From the NCBI RefSeq assembly GCF_024584435.1, contig NZ_CP102197.1:1302001-1366000 (forward strand): a stretch of 64,000 nt of DNA, given 5' to 3'. This document shows, one piece after another, positions 17,381-25,037 of this stretch (the stretch's first letter is position 1; every line of letters starts with the position of its first letter). The notes under the pieces were generated by a model. That model was not told the origin of the DNA and did no database searches. It was given only the letters and a program-made list of their open reading frames with translations. Origin of the DNA: Schaalia odontolytica. Its GTDB lineage: Bacteria > Actinomycetota > Actinomycetes > Actinomycetales > Actinomycetaceae. The position numbers were made by a program, and so were the translations under genes.

Positions 17381-18862
17381 GTGTCCCGTTTCATTGTTGT
17401 CGCCCCCGGCTCGTCGGAGGCAGCCGCCCTCGCCACGGAGGAGCTCGCCCGCGTCCTGGGCGCCGCCACCTGCGTTGATGCCCTTGCCGGCACGAGCGCC
17501 TCGGACGCGGCCCTGCGTCCCGCCTCCGCTCTTCCCGCGGCGGTCCAGGCCGTGCGCGCGTCCGGCGATGACGCGCTGATCATCCCGGCTCGCGAGGCCT
17601 CGAACCGTTCGTTCGACCACGTTGCCTGGAACCTCGCGCTGGCGGCATCCACCCGCGCCGGTGTCGTCCTCGCTTTCGACTCCGAGGGTGCCAGCCCCGA
17701 GCTGCTCGCCGAGGAGATCGCCGCCGCCCGCCTGCGCGCGCAGGCCGCTGCCGCAAGCGTCGTCGCGGTCATCCTCACCGGTGCCGTCCCTGAGGTCACG
17801 TGCGACCTGCCGCTCTTCTCCCTGCCCCTGACCGAGGAGGCCGCCCAGTGCTTGCGCGAGCGTCCCGCGCCGAGCGCAGTCACCCCCATCGCCTTCCAAG
17901 CCGACCTTATTGAGCGTGCGCGCGCTGATCGCAAGCGCATCGTCCTGCCCGAGCCCAACGACGACCGTGTCCTGCAGGCCGCGGCGCAGGTCCTCGCCGC
18001 GGGCATCGCCGACATTACCTTCGTGGGTGACGCCGATTACGTCGCTAAGCGGGCGGGCGAGCTCGGCCTCGACCTGAGCGCCGCCCAGGTCGTCTCCGTT
18101 AACGATCCCGCCTACCTGGAGCGCTACGCCGAAGAGTTCGCTCGTCTGCGCGCGAAGAAGGGCGTCACGCTGGAGCAGGCGCGCGAGAAGGTCACGGATG
18201 TCTCCTACTTCGGCACGATGATGGTGCACATGGGCGACGCCGACGGCATGGTCTCCGGCGCAGCCCACACGACGGCTCACACGATCGTTCCCTCCTTCCA
18301 GATCATCAAGACCGCCCCCGGCGTCTCCGTGGTGTCCTCGATCTTCCTCATGGCAATGAAGGACCGGGTGTGGGCGTTTGGTGACTGCGCGGTCAACCCC
18401 AACCCCACGCCGCAACAGCTGGCCGACATCGCGATCACGTCGGCGCACACCGCCGCCCAGTTTGGCGTCACCCCCCGCGTCGCCATGCTGTCCTATTCCA
18501 CCGGCACGTCCGGCTCCGGGCCGGACGTGGATGCGGTTGTCGAGGCCACGCGTCTGGCCCGGGAGAAGGCCCCCGATCTGGCCATTGAGGGTCCCATCCA
18601 GTTCGACGCTGCCGTCGACGAGGCCGTGGCGTCCAAGAAGTTGCCCGGTTCCGAGGTCGCGGGCAAGGCCACCGTCTTCGTGTTCCCCTCGCTTGAGGCC
18701 GGAAACATCGGATACAAGGCCGTGCAGCGCTCCTCCGGCGCCGTCGCCGTCGGCCCGGTCCTGCAGGGCCTGAACAAGCCCGTCAACGACCTGTCGCGCG
18801 GCGCTCTCGTCGAGGACATCGTCAACACTGTCGCCCTGACCGCCGTCCAGGCCCAGGGCTGA
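17381..18862 (+). CDS. pta: phosphate acetyltransferase
   Basis: 493 residues from a GTG at 17381 with AAAGGAG 9 bp upstream. Converts acetyl-CoA and phosphate to acetyl-phosphate. The C-terminal ~330 residues form the catalytic PTA domain (RKRIVLPEPNDDRVLQAA, GMVSGAAHTTAHTI, SSIFLMAM, SYSTGTSGSGPD, IEGPIQFDAA, VFVFPSLEAGNIGYK). The N-terminal part is a shortened DRTGG/P-loop-like region, about 200 residues shorter than E. coli Pta. A GC-rich inverted repeat and the acetate kinase gene follow, so the pair makes the acetate-forming, ATP-yielding branch from acetyl-CoA. Confidence 0.96.
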   Translation: MSRFIVVAPGSSEAAALATEELARVLGAATCVDALAGTSASDAALRPASALPAAVQAVRASGDDALIIPAREASNRSFDHVAWNLALAASTRAGVVLAFDSEGASPELLAEEIAAARLRAQAAAASVVAVILTGAVPEVTCDLPLFSLPLTEEAAQCLRERPAPSAVTPIAFQADLIERARADRKRIVLPEPNDDRVLQAAAQVLAAGIADITFVGDADYVAKRAGELGLDLSAAQVVSVNDPAYLERYAEEFARLRAKKGVTLEQAREKVTDVSYFGTMMVHMGDADGMVSGAAHTTAHTIVPSFQIIKTAPGVSVVSSIFLMAMKDRVWAFGDCAVNPNPTPQQLADIAITSAHTAAQFGVTPRVAMLSYSTGTSGSGPDVDAVVEATRLAREKAPDLAIEGPIQFDAAVDEAVASKKLPGSEVAGKATVFVFPSLEAGNIGYKAVQRSSGAVAVGPVLQGLNKPVNDLSRGALVEDIVNTVALTAVQAQG

Positions 18863-18877
18863 TCGAGGCATGACGGC

Positions 18878-18912
18878 GGGGCCCGGTTGCCGCCGATCGG
18901 CCGTCGGGCCCC
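18878..18912 (+). promoter_or_regulatory. pta-ackA intergenic hairpin
   Basis: GGGGCCCG (18878-18885) and CGGGCCCC (18905-18912) form an inverted repeat between pta and ackA. It could be an attenuator or processing site giving unequal expression of the two genes. No U-tract follows. Confidence 0.35.
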
Positions 18913-18957
18913 GGCCTCGTCCTTCACTCCCATCTACTCCCTATGAAAGGCTCACAC

Positions 18958-20157
18958 GTGTCTGCTTCCTCCGTTCTCGTCATTAACTCGGGGTCCTCCT
19001 CCATTAAGTATCAGCTCGTCGACCCCGAAACGGGCGATGCTATCGCGAAGGGCATCGTGGAGCGCATCGGCGACTCCATGGGCATCGTGAGGCACGTCCA
19101 CGGCGAGTCGGTGACCGAGGAGGAGATCCCCATTGCGGATCACACCGTCGGAATGCGCGAGGTCCTGCGCCTCTTCGACGCGGAGGGCCCGACCCTGGCC
19201 GAAGCGGGCATCGTCGCCGTCGGCCACCGCATCGTTCAGGGCGGCTGTCACTTCGACGGCCCGGCGCTAATCACGGACGAGGTTCGCGACCTCATTGAGG
19301 AGCTGTGTCCGCTCGCTCCCCTGCATAATCCCGCCCACCTCAAGGGCATCGACGTGGCGCGCGAGCTCATGCCCGACGTCCCGCACGTCGCCGTTTTCGA
19401 CACGGCGTTCTTCCAGCAGCTCCCCGACCGCTCCGCGCTGTACGCCCTCGAGACCGAGACGGCCAAGAAGTACTCGGTGCGTCGCTACGGCGCGCACGGC
19501 ACCTCCCACCAGTTTGTCTCACAGGAAATCTCCACGATGCTCGGGCGCGACGATCTCAAGCAGATCGTCCTGCACCTGGGCAACGGCGCCTCCGTGTCCG
19601 CGGTCAAGAACGGCCACCCGATTGACACGTCCATGGGCCTGACCCCCCTCGAGGGGCTGATGATGGGCACGCGCACGGGCGACATTGACCCGGCCGTGGT
19701 GTTCCACCTCCAGCGCGTGGCGGGCATGAGCGTCGACGAGGTCGACACGCTTTTCAACAAGAAGTCCGGCATGAAGGGCATGACCGGCGAGTCCGACATG
19801 CGCTCCGTGTGGGCAATGATCCACAACGACGAAGATCCCGAGAACCAGCAGCGCGCCCGTACCGCGATGGACGTCTACGTCAACCGCCTGCTGAAGTACG
19901 TGGGCTCCTACACCGCTGAGCTGGGCGGACTGGACGTCATCACCTTCACCGCCGGCATCGGCGAGAACGACAGCGACGTGCGCCGCGAGCTGGCCGAGGC
20001 CCTCGCACCCTTCGGCGTCAAGATCGACGTGGAAGCGAACAAGGTACGCAGCGGCGAGCCGCGCATCGTCTCGACGCCGGATTCGACCGTGACGCTGGTC
20101 GTCTTCCCCACCAACGAGGAGCTGGCGATCGCACGCCAGGCGCTGACCTTCGCCTGA
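18958..20157 (+). CDS. ackA: acetate kinase
   Basis: 399 residues from a GTG at 18958; GAAAGG lies at the right distance, whereas the in-frame ATG at 18943 has no ribosome site. Transfers phosphate from acetyl-phosphate to ADP. Signatures: VLVINSGSSSIKYQL (N-terminal signature), GHRIVQGG, VAVFDTAFFQ, YGAHGTSHQFV, LGNGASVSAV, TPLEGLMMGTRTGDIDP, FTAGIGEND. Length is typical. With pta it generates ATP and acetate, and sets the acetyl-phosphate pool that can acetylate proteins; the sirtuin gene directly downstream could reverse such acetylation. Confidence 0.97.
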   Translation: MSASSVLVINSGSSSIKYQLVDPETGDAIAKGIVERIGDSMGIVRHVHGESVTEEEIPIADHTVGMREVLRLFDAEGPTLAEAGIVAVGHRIVQGGCHFDGPALITDEVRDLIEELCPLAPLHNPAHLKGIDVARELMPDVPHVAVFDTAFFQQLPDRSALYALETETAKKYSVRRYGAHGTSHQFVSQEISTMLGRDDLKQIVLHLGNGASVSAVKNGHPIDTSMGLTPLEGLMMGTRTGDIDPAVVFHLQRVAGMSVDEVDTLFNKKSGMKGMTGESDMRSVWAMIHNDEDPENQQRARTAMDVYVNRLLKYVGSYTAELGGLDVITFTAGIGENDSDVRRELAEALAPFGVKIDVEANKVRSGEPRIVSTPDSTVTLVVFPTNEELAIARQALTFA

Positions 20158-20171
20158 GTCGTTCGCCTACA

Positions 20172-20200
20172 AGGCCGGGGTTCCCACGGGGCCCCGGCCT
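20172..20200 (+). terminator. terminator after ackA
   Basis: AGGCCGGGG (20172-20180) / CCCCGGCCT (20192-20200) with an 11-nt loop, 15 bp past the ackA stop. No U-tract, as is common in actinobacteria. Confidence 0.6.
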
Positions 20201-20241
20201 GACGCGTATCCTGGGAAGGGAGCACGAGCAAGGAGGCCCTC

Positions 20242-20997
20242 ATGAACGGCGACGTTTCGACCCTGGCGGATTGGATCGCTGATTCGCCCTCCACCGTGTT
20301 TTTCGGCGGCGCGGGCGTGTCCACGGAGTCGGGAATCCCCGATTTTCGAGGGGCGAACGGCTTCTACTTTCAGGAGCGCGAGATTCCCCTTGAAACGGTG
20401 CTGAGCATCGACTTCTTCAGCCGCCACCCCGAGGCGTACTGGCAGTGGTTTGACGAGGTGTACCGCCCGGTGGAGCCCAACGGCGCACACAGGGCCCTGG
20501 CGTCTCTGGAGGCCGCGGGTCGCCTGGACGCTGTCATCACGCAGAACATCGACGGCCTGCACCAGCGGGCCGGGTCGCGCGCCGTGTGGGAGCTGCACGG
20601 CAACTGGGAGCGGCTCGTGTGCCCGGGATGCGGAGCCGTCCAGCCGCTGGGTGAGTCTCTCCGTTCCAGCACCGACCCCGTCCCTTCGTGCCCGTCATGC
20701 GGTTCCCATCTGCGCCCGGATATCGTCATGTACGGCGAGGCCCTCGACCAGGGCGTCATCGAGGCCGCCGTCACCGCTATTTCTCGGGCGTCCGTTCTCA
20801 TCGTGGCCGGGACGTCCCTCGTGGTGTATCCAGCGGCGGGCCTCATCGACTATTTCTCCGGGGACCACCTGGTGCTCATGAACGCGACCCCCACCTCGGC
20901 CGATGCGCACGCGGACATGATTATCCGCGAGCCTGTCGCCCACACGTTCGACCAGGTCATGGCCGAGTTGCACGCGCGGGGTGTCGTGTCTGCGTAG
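20242..20997 (+). CDS. cobB: NAD-dependent protein deacylase (sirtuin)
   Basis: 251 residues; the ATG at 20242 follows AAGGAGG. Sirtuin motifs are complete: GAGVSTESGIPDFRG (residues 23-37), TQNIDGLHQRAG with the NAD-binding Asn/Asp, catalytic His in ELHGNWE, a zinc site of CPGC and CPSC, and GTSLVVYPAAGL near the C-terminus. It removes acetyl or acyl groups from lysines, consuming NAD. Location immediately after pta-ackA and 3 kb from an NAD-biosynthesis block makes a role in undoing acetyl-phosphate-driven acetylation plausible. No Tyr/Arg desuccinylase signature was clearly located. Confidence 0.93.
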   Translation: MNGDVSTLADWIADSPSTVFFGGAGVSTESGIPDFRGANGFYFQEREIPLETVLSIDFFSRHPEAYWQWFDEVYRPVEPNGAHRALASLEAAGRLDAVITQNIDGLHQRAGSRAVWELHGNWERLVCPGCGAVQPLGESLRSSTDPVPSCPSCGSHLRPDIVMYGEALDQGVIEAAVTAISRASVLIVAGTSLVVYPAAGLIDYFSGDHLVLMNATPTSADAHADMIIREPVAHTFDQVMAELHARGVVSA

Positions 20998-21025
20998 GTG
21001 TTGCGGCGCACGGGCAGTCACTCAC

Positions 21026-21090
21026 GCGGATAGGTTGTACCTATACGGATAGGTTGTGCACATGCGGATAGCTTGTTTTCCTATCCGCAT
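21026..21090. repeat. 19-bp-phased GCGGATAG repeat array A (3 direct + 1 inverted)
   Basis: Three direct units start at 21026, 21045 and 21064, exactly 19 bp apart, each reading (G/A)CGGATAG(G/C)TTGT followed by six variable bases. A fourth, inverted copy CTATCCGCAT (21081-21090) pairs with ATGCGGATAG (21062-21071) around a 9-nt loop. It lies between the convergent cobB and DUF3800 genes. The same unit, spacing and 25-bp central palindrome recur at 52807-52907. It could bind a protein cooperatively, act as a bidirectional terminator, or be a mobile palindromic element. Confidence 0.85.
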
Positions 21091-21112
21091 CGCAAGCAGG
21101 TAGGACGCTGCG

Positions 21113-22057
21113 TTATAGCCCACTTGCGCGCGCCACCGTGAGCATTCCAGCCCTCGCCACTTCCATCCGCTCCTTCTCCTCAGGGCTTAATCTCTGGCTG
21201 ATCGACATCGCGAGCGCGGGACGCTCTCTTGCGAAGATGTCGGAGTTATGGAGGTTCCGAACCCCTCCCCGGGAGTGCGACAGGTACAGTTTTGACTCGA
21301 TCGTCGGTTTCCTCCGCATCAGCTCCTCGAAGGCTGTTGGAACCCAGTCGAACGAACTGCCTTCAAGGAGCTGGTATTCGAAGGCGCGCCGCACGGCCGC
21401 CGCGACCCAGTCGGCAAATTGAACGTTTGCACTGAGCTTCGAATCGACATGCATTGTTGATTCGATAAGCCGTCGCATTTCACCATGGTCAGGATCTGCT
21501 GTGCGGTTAAAAACATGGGCATACGAGTTCTGCACTTGAACGACACGTTCTTTCTCGTTCTCGGTGTCCATGATGACGATCAGGTCTTCATCCTGACTCT
21601 CCGCGAACGTGCACAGTCTGTTGAGAGCTTGATAAAGGCATTTCCACTTAAACTCAAGGAGCCCCTGCTTTTGGGCCCGAGAGTCTTTCCCCCACCGTTC
21701 CGTAGCAGTGCCCAGCGGCTTCTCTTCCCCGTAGAAAAACAAACGTCCCCCACGGGAGCAGAGAAAACGCACGAGCTCTCGAAAGCCTTCGATCGGGCGC
21801 CGATAGCTTTCCCACGCCACTGGGGTGAAGATATCCGATCCCTTCCTCTCCCAGGTCCCTCCCGTCGCATTCGACGGGATCAGGTGGGCGAAGAGTCTCC
21901 TTTTCTTCTCAGTGAAGCATTGCGACATCGCTCGCACCTGATCACTCGAGATTACGAAGCCAGCGTAGCCGAAAGCCGGCGACCCGTTGTAGTTCTTATG
22001 CCCCTTACTAACAAACGCTCCCGCCTCGGCGACCTCGTCAAGATAAGCAACCAGCAT
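21113..22057 (-). CDS. DUF3800 domain protein
   Basis: 314 residues from the ATG at 22057 (AGAGG upstream; a start at 22090 lacks support). Opens with LVAYLDEVAEAGAF and SPAFGYAGFVIS, the acidic N-terminus of DUF3800 proteins, and later has LIVIMDTENEKE and the MHVDSKLSANVQFADWVAAAVRRAFE segment with the conserved D-S-K and Q-x-ADW. These are thought to be RNase H-fold, nuclease-like proteins often found near mobile or defence genes; activity is unproven. Base composition and codon use (many A/T-ending codons) are clearly less GC-rich than neighbours, it has its own promoter, and it borders repeat array A, all suggesting acquisition. Confidence 0.8.
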   Translation of the reverse strand: MLVAYLDEVAEAGAFVSKGHKNYNGSPAFGYAGFVISSDQVRAMSQCFTEKKRRLFAHLIPSNATGGTWERKGSDIFTPVAWESYRRPIEGFRELVRFLCSRGGRLFFYGEEKPLGTATERWGKDSRAQKQGLLEFKWKCLYQALNRLCTFAESQDEDLIVIMDTENEKERVVQVQNSYAHVFNRTADPDHGEMRRLIESTMHVDSKLSANVQFADWVAAAVRRAFEYQLLEGSSFDWVPTAFEELMRRKPTIESKLYLSHSRGGVRNLHNSDIFARERPALAMSISQRLSPEEKERMEVARAGMLTVARASGL

Positions 22058-22084
22058 CTGGCCTCTTCTGCTAGATAGACGGAA

Positions 22085-22107
22085 ACCCACGCCACAAGGG
22101 CGTGGGT
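22085..22107 (-). terminator. hairpin in DUF3800 leader
   Basis: ACCCACGCC (22085-22093) / GGCGTGGGT (22099-22107) with a 5-nt loop, followed on the minus strand by TTTCCGTCT. It may be a terminator for the upstream NAD-kinase-like operon, or an attenuator, since it sits between the DUF3800 promoter and its start codon. Confidence 0.5.
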
Positions 22108-22150
22108 CTTCGATGTGGCACTCTGAGCAATCGCCCCGTTACCGATCTCC

Positions 22151-22179
22151 ATACTACACAGGTAGACACGCTGTGTCCA
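22151..22179 (-). promoter_or_regulatory. sigma-70-like promoter for DUF3800 gene
   Basis: On the minus strand TGGACA (22174-22179) and TAGTAT (22151-22156) are separated by 17 bp, a near-consensus promoter about 95 nt upstream of the DUF3800 start. Confidence 0.55.
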
Positions 22180-22244
22180 CTGTGGGCCGCTGGAGTCCCT
22201 CGTGTTACAAACAAAATTTGACTGGAATGGGAACAGGAACACCC

Positions 22245-23144
22245 CTATGCGAGCCCCGCGGGATCGACGAGGGCCAGGGCGCGCGGGGCGCGCGAAATCC
22301 GCACGCTTTGGCCCCACGTGAGGGTGAGGCGGTCGGACTCCATGCCATCGCCGAACAACACGAGGGATTCGGAGGCAACGACGAGGCCGAGATCTTCGCC
22401 CTCATCCAGGATGCCCTCGGTGTACTCGACGCCGGTGAAGGGCGAGGGCCACGCCTCGCGCACGAACCACGCGAGGCAGCGTGAGGTCGGCGCGGGCAAC
22501 TCTCCCATGTGGCGGCCACGTTTGAGGGACGCTCCCCACCCGGTCGCCCCGGTCCCAGTCGAGACAACGACGCCCGAGGAGGACTGCCGCTCGACGGCGG
22601 CCCCAAGGGCCAGCTCGTAACGGGCGCTCTGGTGGCTCGGATGCCCAATGAACACTTCGTTGAGGGCGGTGAGCGTGCGAGAGTCGTCGGCGGTCGCCCG
22701 CACCATCGTCAGCTGGTCCACCCGCAGGTCGGCGCCCGCGTCGATACGCCCGAGGGCCGCGACCCCCTGGTCGGGAGTGCATCGGACGAGCACGCCGGCG
22801 TTCGATTGGGGCACCGAGTTGATGCCGACCACGGCCTGGTTGCCCGCGTACTTGGCGACGTTGGCGACCAGACCGTCGGGGCCCACGACGACGATGACGT
22901 CCTCGGGAGCGAAGAGGAAGCGCGACAGGGAGTCGCGCTCCACGTCGGCGCTCGCCCACCCCTGCGGTATTCCTGCCCGCACGCGAGCCAGGGCGGCCAC
23001 GTGCGCCTCATGTGCGCGCTCGACGGAGGCGAGGGTGCGTCCGCGCGAGCGCAGGACGAATTCGACCTGGCCGCGCGTGGAATAGCGGTCCATGAGCTCG
23101 TCGAACTCGGTGGGGCGTCGGACGATGACGGCACGGCGGCGCAT
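22245..23144 (-). CDS. NAD(+) kinase-like protein
   Basis: 299 residues; ATG 2 bp after the stop of the SPFH gene, so co-translated. The region VIVVVGPDGLVANVAKY (about residue 84) corresponds to the GGDGT nucleotide motif of NAD/diacylglycerol kinases but reads GPDG. Downstream, VGINSVPQSNAGVL matches the GIN-x-G segment, ALNEVFIG the NE motif, and SSGVVVSTGTGATGW the S-T-GSTGW motif. Essential Asp and Asn-Glu are kept, so activity is possible; the altered glycine and a long N-terminal region suggest a divergent paralogue. Linked to SPFH, Nudix-regulator and nadE genes, so a role in NAD(P) balance is likely. It could also phosphorylate another substrate. Confidence 0.75.
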   Translation of the reverse strand: MRRRAVIVRRPTEFDELMDRYSTRGQVEFVLRSRGRTLASVERAHEAHVAALARVRAGIPQGWASADVERDSLSRFLFAPEDVIVVVGPDGLVANVAKYAGNQAVVGINSVPQSNAGVLVRCTPDQGVAALGRIDAGADLRVDQLTMVRATADDSRTLTALNEVFIGHPSHQSARYELALGAAVERQSSSGVVVSTGTGATGWGASLKRGRHMGELPAPTSRCLAWFVREAWPSPFTGVEYTEGILDEGEDLGLVVASESLVLFGDGMESDRLTLTWGQSVRISRAPRALALVDPAGLA

Positions 23145-23146
23145 GT

Positions 23147-24157
23147 CTACTGACCCGCCTTCGCGGAGCCGGTGAAGGCCGCGACGAGGTCGCTGAGCAC
23201 GTCGGCGGTGATGGTGATGTTCCCGAAGGACGGCATGTTCTTCGCCATTTCCTTGAGGGCGAGGGCGCGGGCCACTTCGGGCCCGGCTGCCGCGAGCGCC
23301 TGGATGTATGCGGCGTCGTTCGCGATCCTGGCACGGCCAGCAGTGTTCCAGTCGATCTCGTAGGCCTTAGCTTTTTCGGTGATACGGCGCGCTTCCGCTT
23401 CGACCTCAATCGCGTCCGCGGCGGCCTTCTCTTCGGCCTCGCGCCGGGCGTTATGCCCTTCCTGGTCGACCAGGTCGGCGCGCTTGCGCGCCAGGTCGAG
23501 CTTGGACTGCATCTCGTTTTCGGAGATCTGGGACTCGCGTTCGACCGCGAGCGCCCGGCGCTCGTAAAGAGCGCGGTCGGCCTCGGCCTGGAGCTGTTCG
23601 AGGAGAGGGGCACGTAGGGAGGATTCAACCCCCTCGTCCGGGCGCAGGCTCAGCAAGCGCGCATCGACGACGGCAACGCCGGTGGCCCGCAGCTGATCAT
23701 CCGCAGCGAAGGCCTGGGCGAGCACGCGAGCGACCCGCTCCAGTGAGCCGCCAATTGCATCGGCGAGCGTCATCTCTCCGATTGCCGAGGCCAGGGCTGA
23801 GAACGCGATTCGGGTGACGGTCTCGTCGATCTGCCACAGCCCCTGAGCGTCCGCTCCCGCTTCGCGCGGGTACAGGCCGAAGTCGTAGTGCGCGGCGGCC
23901 GCCTCGGCGTCTTCGATGTGGTAGGTGATCGAAACCTGCGCGTTGATGTTCTGTTGGTCGGCGGTGGTCGTCTGGACGAGGAAGCTGTGGGCGCGGTTGG
24001 CGGTGGGGACCTCCGCGAGCGCGCAGCGCCCGGCTCGCAGCCAGAAGGACTGGCCGACCCCGGATCGGACGGTGCGTCCGGCGCGGATCTGGACGACGTG
24101 GTCGCCGGCTCCGCCCTGGTAGTGGATGAGGAAGGGGTGGTGGTGAAGGGTTCCCAT
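23147..24157 (-). CDS. SPFH (stomatin/prohibitin/flotillin) domain protein
   Basis: 336 residues; ATG at 24157 with AAGGAG 6 nt upstream. Residues 15-180 form an SPFH/band-7 domain (RAHSFLVQTTTADQQNINAQ, VSITYHIEDAEAAAAHY). Residues 190-290 are a charged heptad-rich coiled coil (LQAEADRALYERRALAVERE and onward), then a short tail. There is no N-terminal membrane helix, unlike most stomatins, so it may sit peripherally or oligomerise in the cytosol. It is the first gene of a two-gene unit with the NAD-kinase-like protein and divergent from the Nudix regulator. Confidence 0.8.
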   Translation of the reverse strand: MGTLHHHPFLIHYQGGAGDHVVQIRAGRTVRSGVGQSFWLRAGRCALAEVPTANRAHSFLVQTTTADQQNINAQVSITYHIEDAEAAAAHYDFGLYPREAGADAQGLWQIDETVTRIAFSALASAIGEMTLADAIGGSLERVARVLAQAFAADDQLRATGVAVVDARLLSLRPDEGVESSLRAPLLEQLQAEADRALYERRALAVERESQISENEMQSKLDLARKRADLVDQEGHNARREAEEKAAADAIEVEAEARRITEKAKAYEIDWNTAGRARIANDAAYIQALAAAGPEVARALALKEMAKNMPSFGNITITADVLSDLVAAFTGSAKAGQ

Positions 24158-24203
24158 GTCTGCTCCTTGGTAGGGTGGTCTCCCACTTGTTTATGTCACC
24201 CTG

Positions 24204-24255
24204 ACGATAACTCATGACCGGATTTAATGTCAACTCGACACAAATGCGTTAGGCT
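24204..24255. promoter_or_regulatory. divergent promoters with shared candidate NrtR operator
   Basis: The SPFH promoter reads TTGACA-N18-TATCGT on the minus strand (24228-24233 and 24204-24209). The Nudix gene has TAGGCT (24250-24255) ending 6 nt before its ATG. A dyad TGTCAACTCGACA (24228-24240) overlaps the minus-strand -35 and the plus-strand spacer, and a second half-dyad with TGTCA/TGACG lies at 24194-24205. A repressor here would control both genes; the Nudix-winged-helix protein is the obvious candidate. Confidence 0.5.
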
Positions 24256-24261
24256 TGCTCC

Positions 24262-25017
24262 ATGACCCTGCCCTTGACATTCCCGATCGCGGTCGACATC
24301 GTCGCTCTGACCGTCATTGACCACACGCTCCACGCTCTCGTCGTGCGGCGCGGAATTGAGCCTTTCAAGGATCACTTGGCGCTCCCCGGCGGCTTTCTGC
24401 GCGACGGCGAGCAGACCGAGGAGGCGGCAGCACGCGAGCTTGAGGAAGAAACAGGCATCACTCCCCCCGGGCATCTCGAGCAGCTGCGTTCCTACGGACC
24501 GGAAGGCCGCGACCCGCGCGGGCCCGTCCTCTCCGTCGCCTACCTCCTCCTCGCCCCCTCGTTCTCACCAGCCCGCTCGGGCGGTGATGCCGCGGGAGCC
24601 CTCTGGCATCCCGTCGACGCCCTCCTTGCTCCCACCTCACCCCTCGCCTTCGATCACGCGAGCATCCTCGCCGACGGGGTTGAGCGCGCACGCTCAAAGA
24701 TCGAGTACTCACCGCTGGCCACATCCTTCTGCGGCCCCGAGTTCACCATCACGCAGCTGCGCGAGACCTACGAGGCGATCTGGGGCAGCGCCCTCGATCC
24801 GCGCAACTTCCATCGCAAGGCCACCAAGACCGCTTCCTTCATCGAAGCAACCGGGGGCACCGTCCGCGAGGGAGCCGGTCGGCCCGCCGCCCTCTACCGC
24901 CTCGTCCCCGGCGTCGACGACACCGCCTTCGTCCTCGACCCTCCCCTGCGCAGGCCCACCCGCGCGGGGGTGACACCCCCGACGCAGAGCGCGACCGCGC
25001 GCAGTGCGCAAGAATAG
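24262..25017 (+). CDS. Nudix hydrolase/winged-helix regulator, NrtR-like
   Basis: 251 residues. The N-terminal Nudix domain has a complete Nudix box, starting GFLRDGEQTEEAAARELEEE and continuing TGI (about residues 43-65). The C-terminal ~80 residues (FTITQLRETYEAIWG, then NFHRKATKTASFIEATGG and PAALYRL) form the winged helix of NrtR, a repressor of NAD biosynthesis and salvage genes whose Nudix domain senses ADP-ribose. Retention of the full catalytic box hints that it may also hydrolyse its ligand. Probably leaderless (TAGGCT 6 nt before ATG). nadE follows 20 bp later, so the two share a transcript; autoregulation from the divergent dyad is inferred. Confidence 0.85.
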   Translation: MTLPLTFPIAVDIVALTVIDHTLHALVVRRGIEPFKDHLALPGGFLRDGEQTEEAAARELEEETGITPPGHLEQLRSYGPEGRDPRGPVLSVAYLLLAPSFSPARSGGDAAGALWHPVDALLAPTSPLAFDHASILADGVERARSKIEYSPLATSFCGPEFTITQLRETYEAIWGSALDPRNFHRKATKTASFIEATGGTVREGAGRPAALYRLVPGVDDTAFVLDPPLRRPTRAGVTPPTQSATARSAQE

Positions 25018-25037
25018 CCCAATACCAAAGGAGAACC

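Noticed and set aside
21026..21090. simple terminator for cobB and DUF3800
   Set aside because: The inverted pair could terminate, but the exact 19-bp phasing of extra direct units and a matching array elsewhere are not explained by termination alone.
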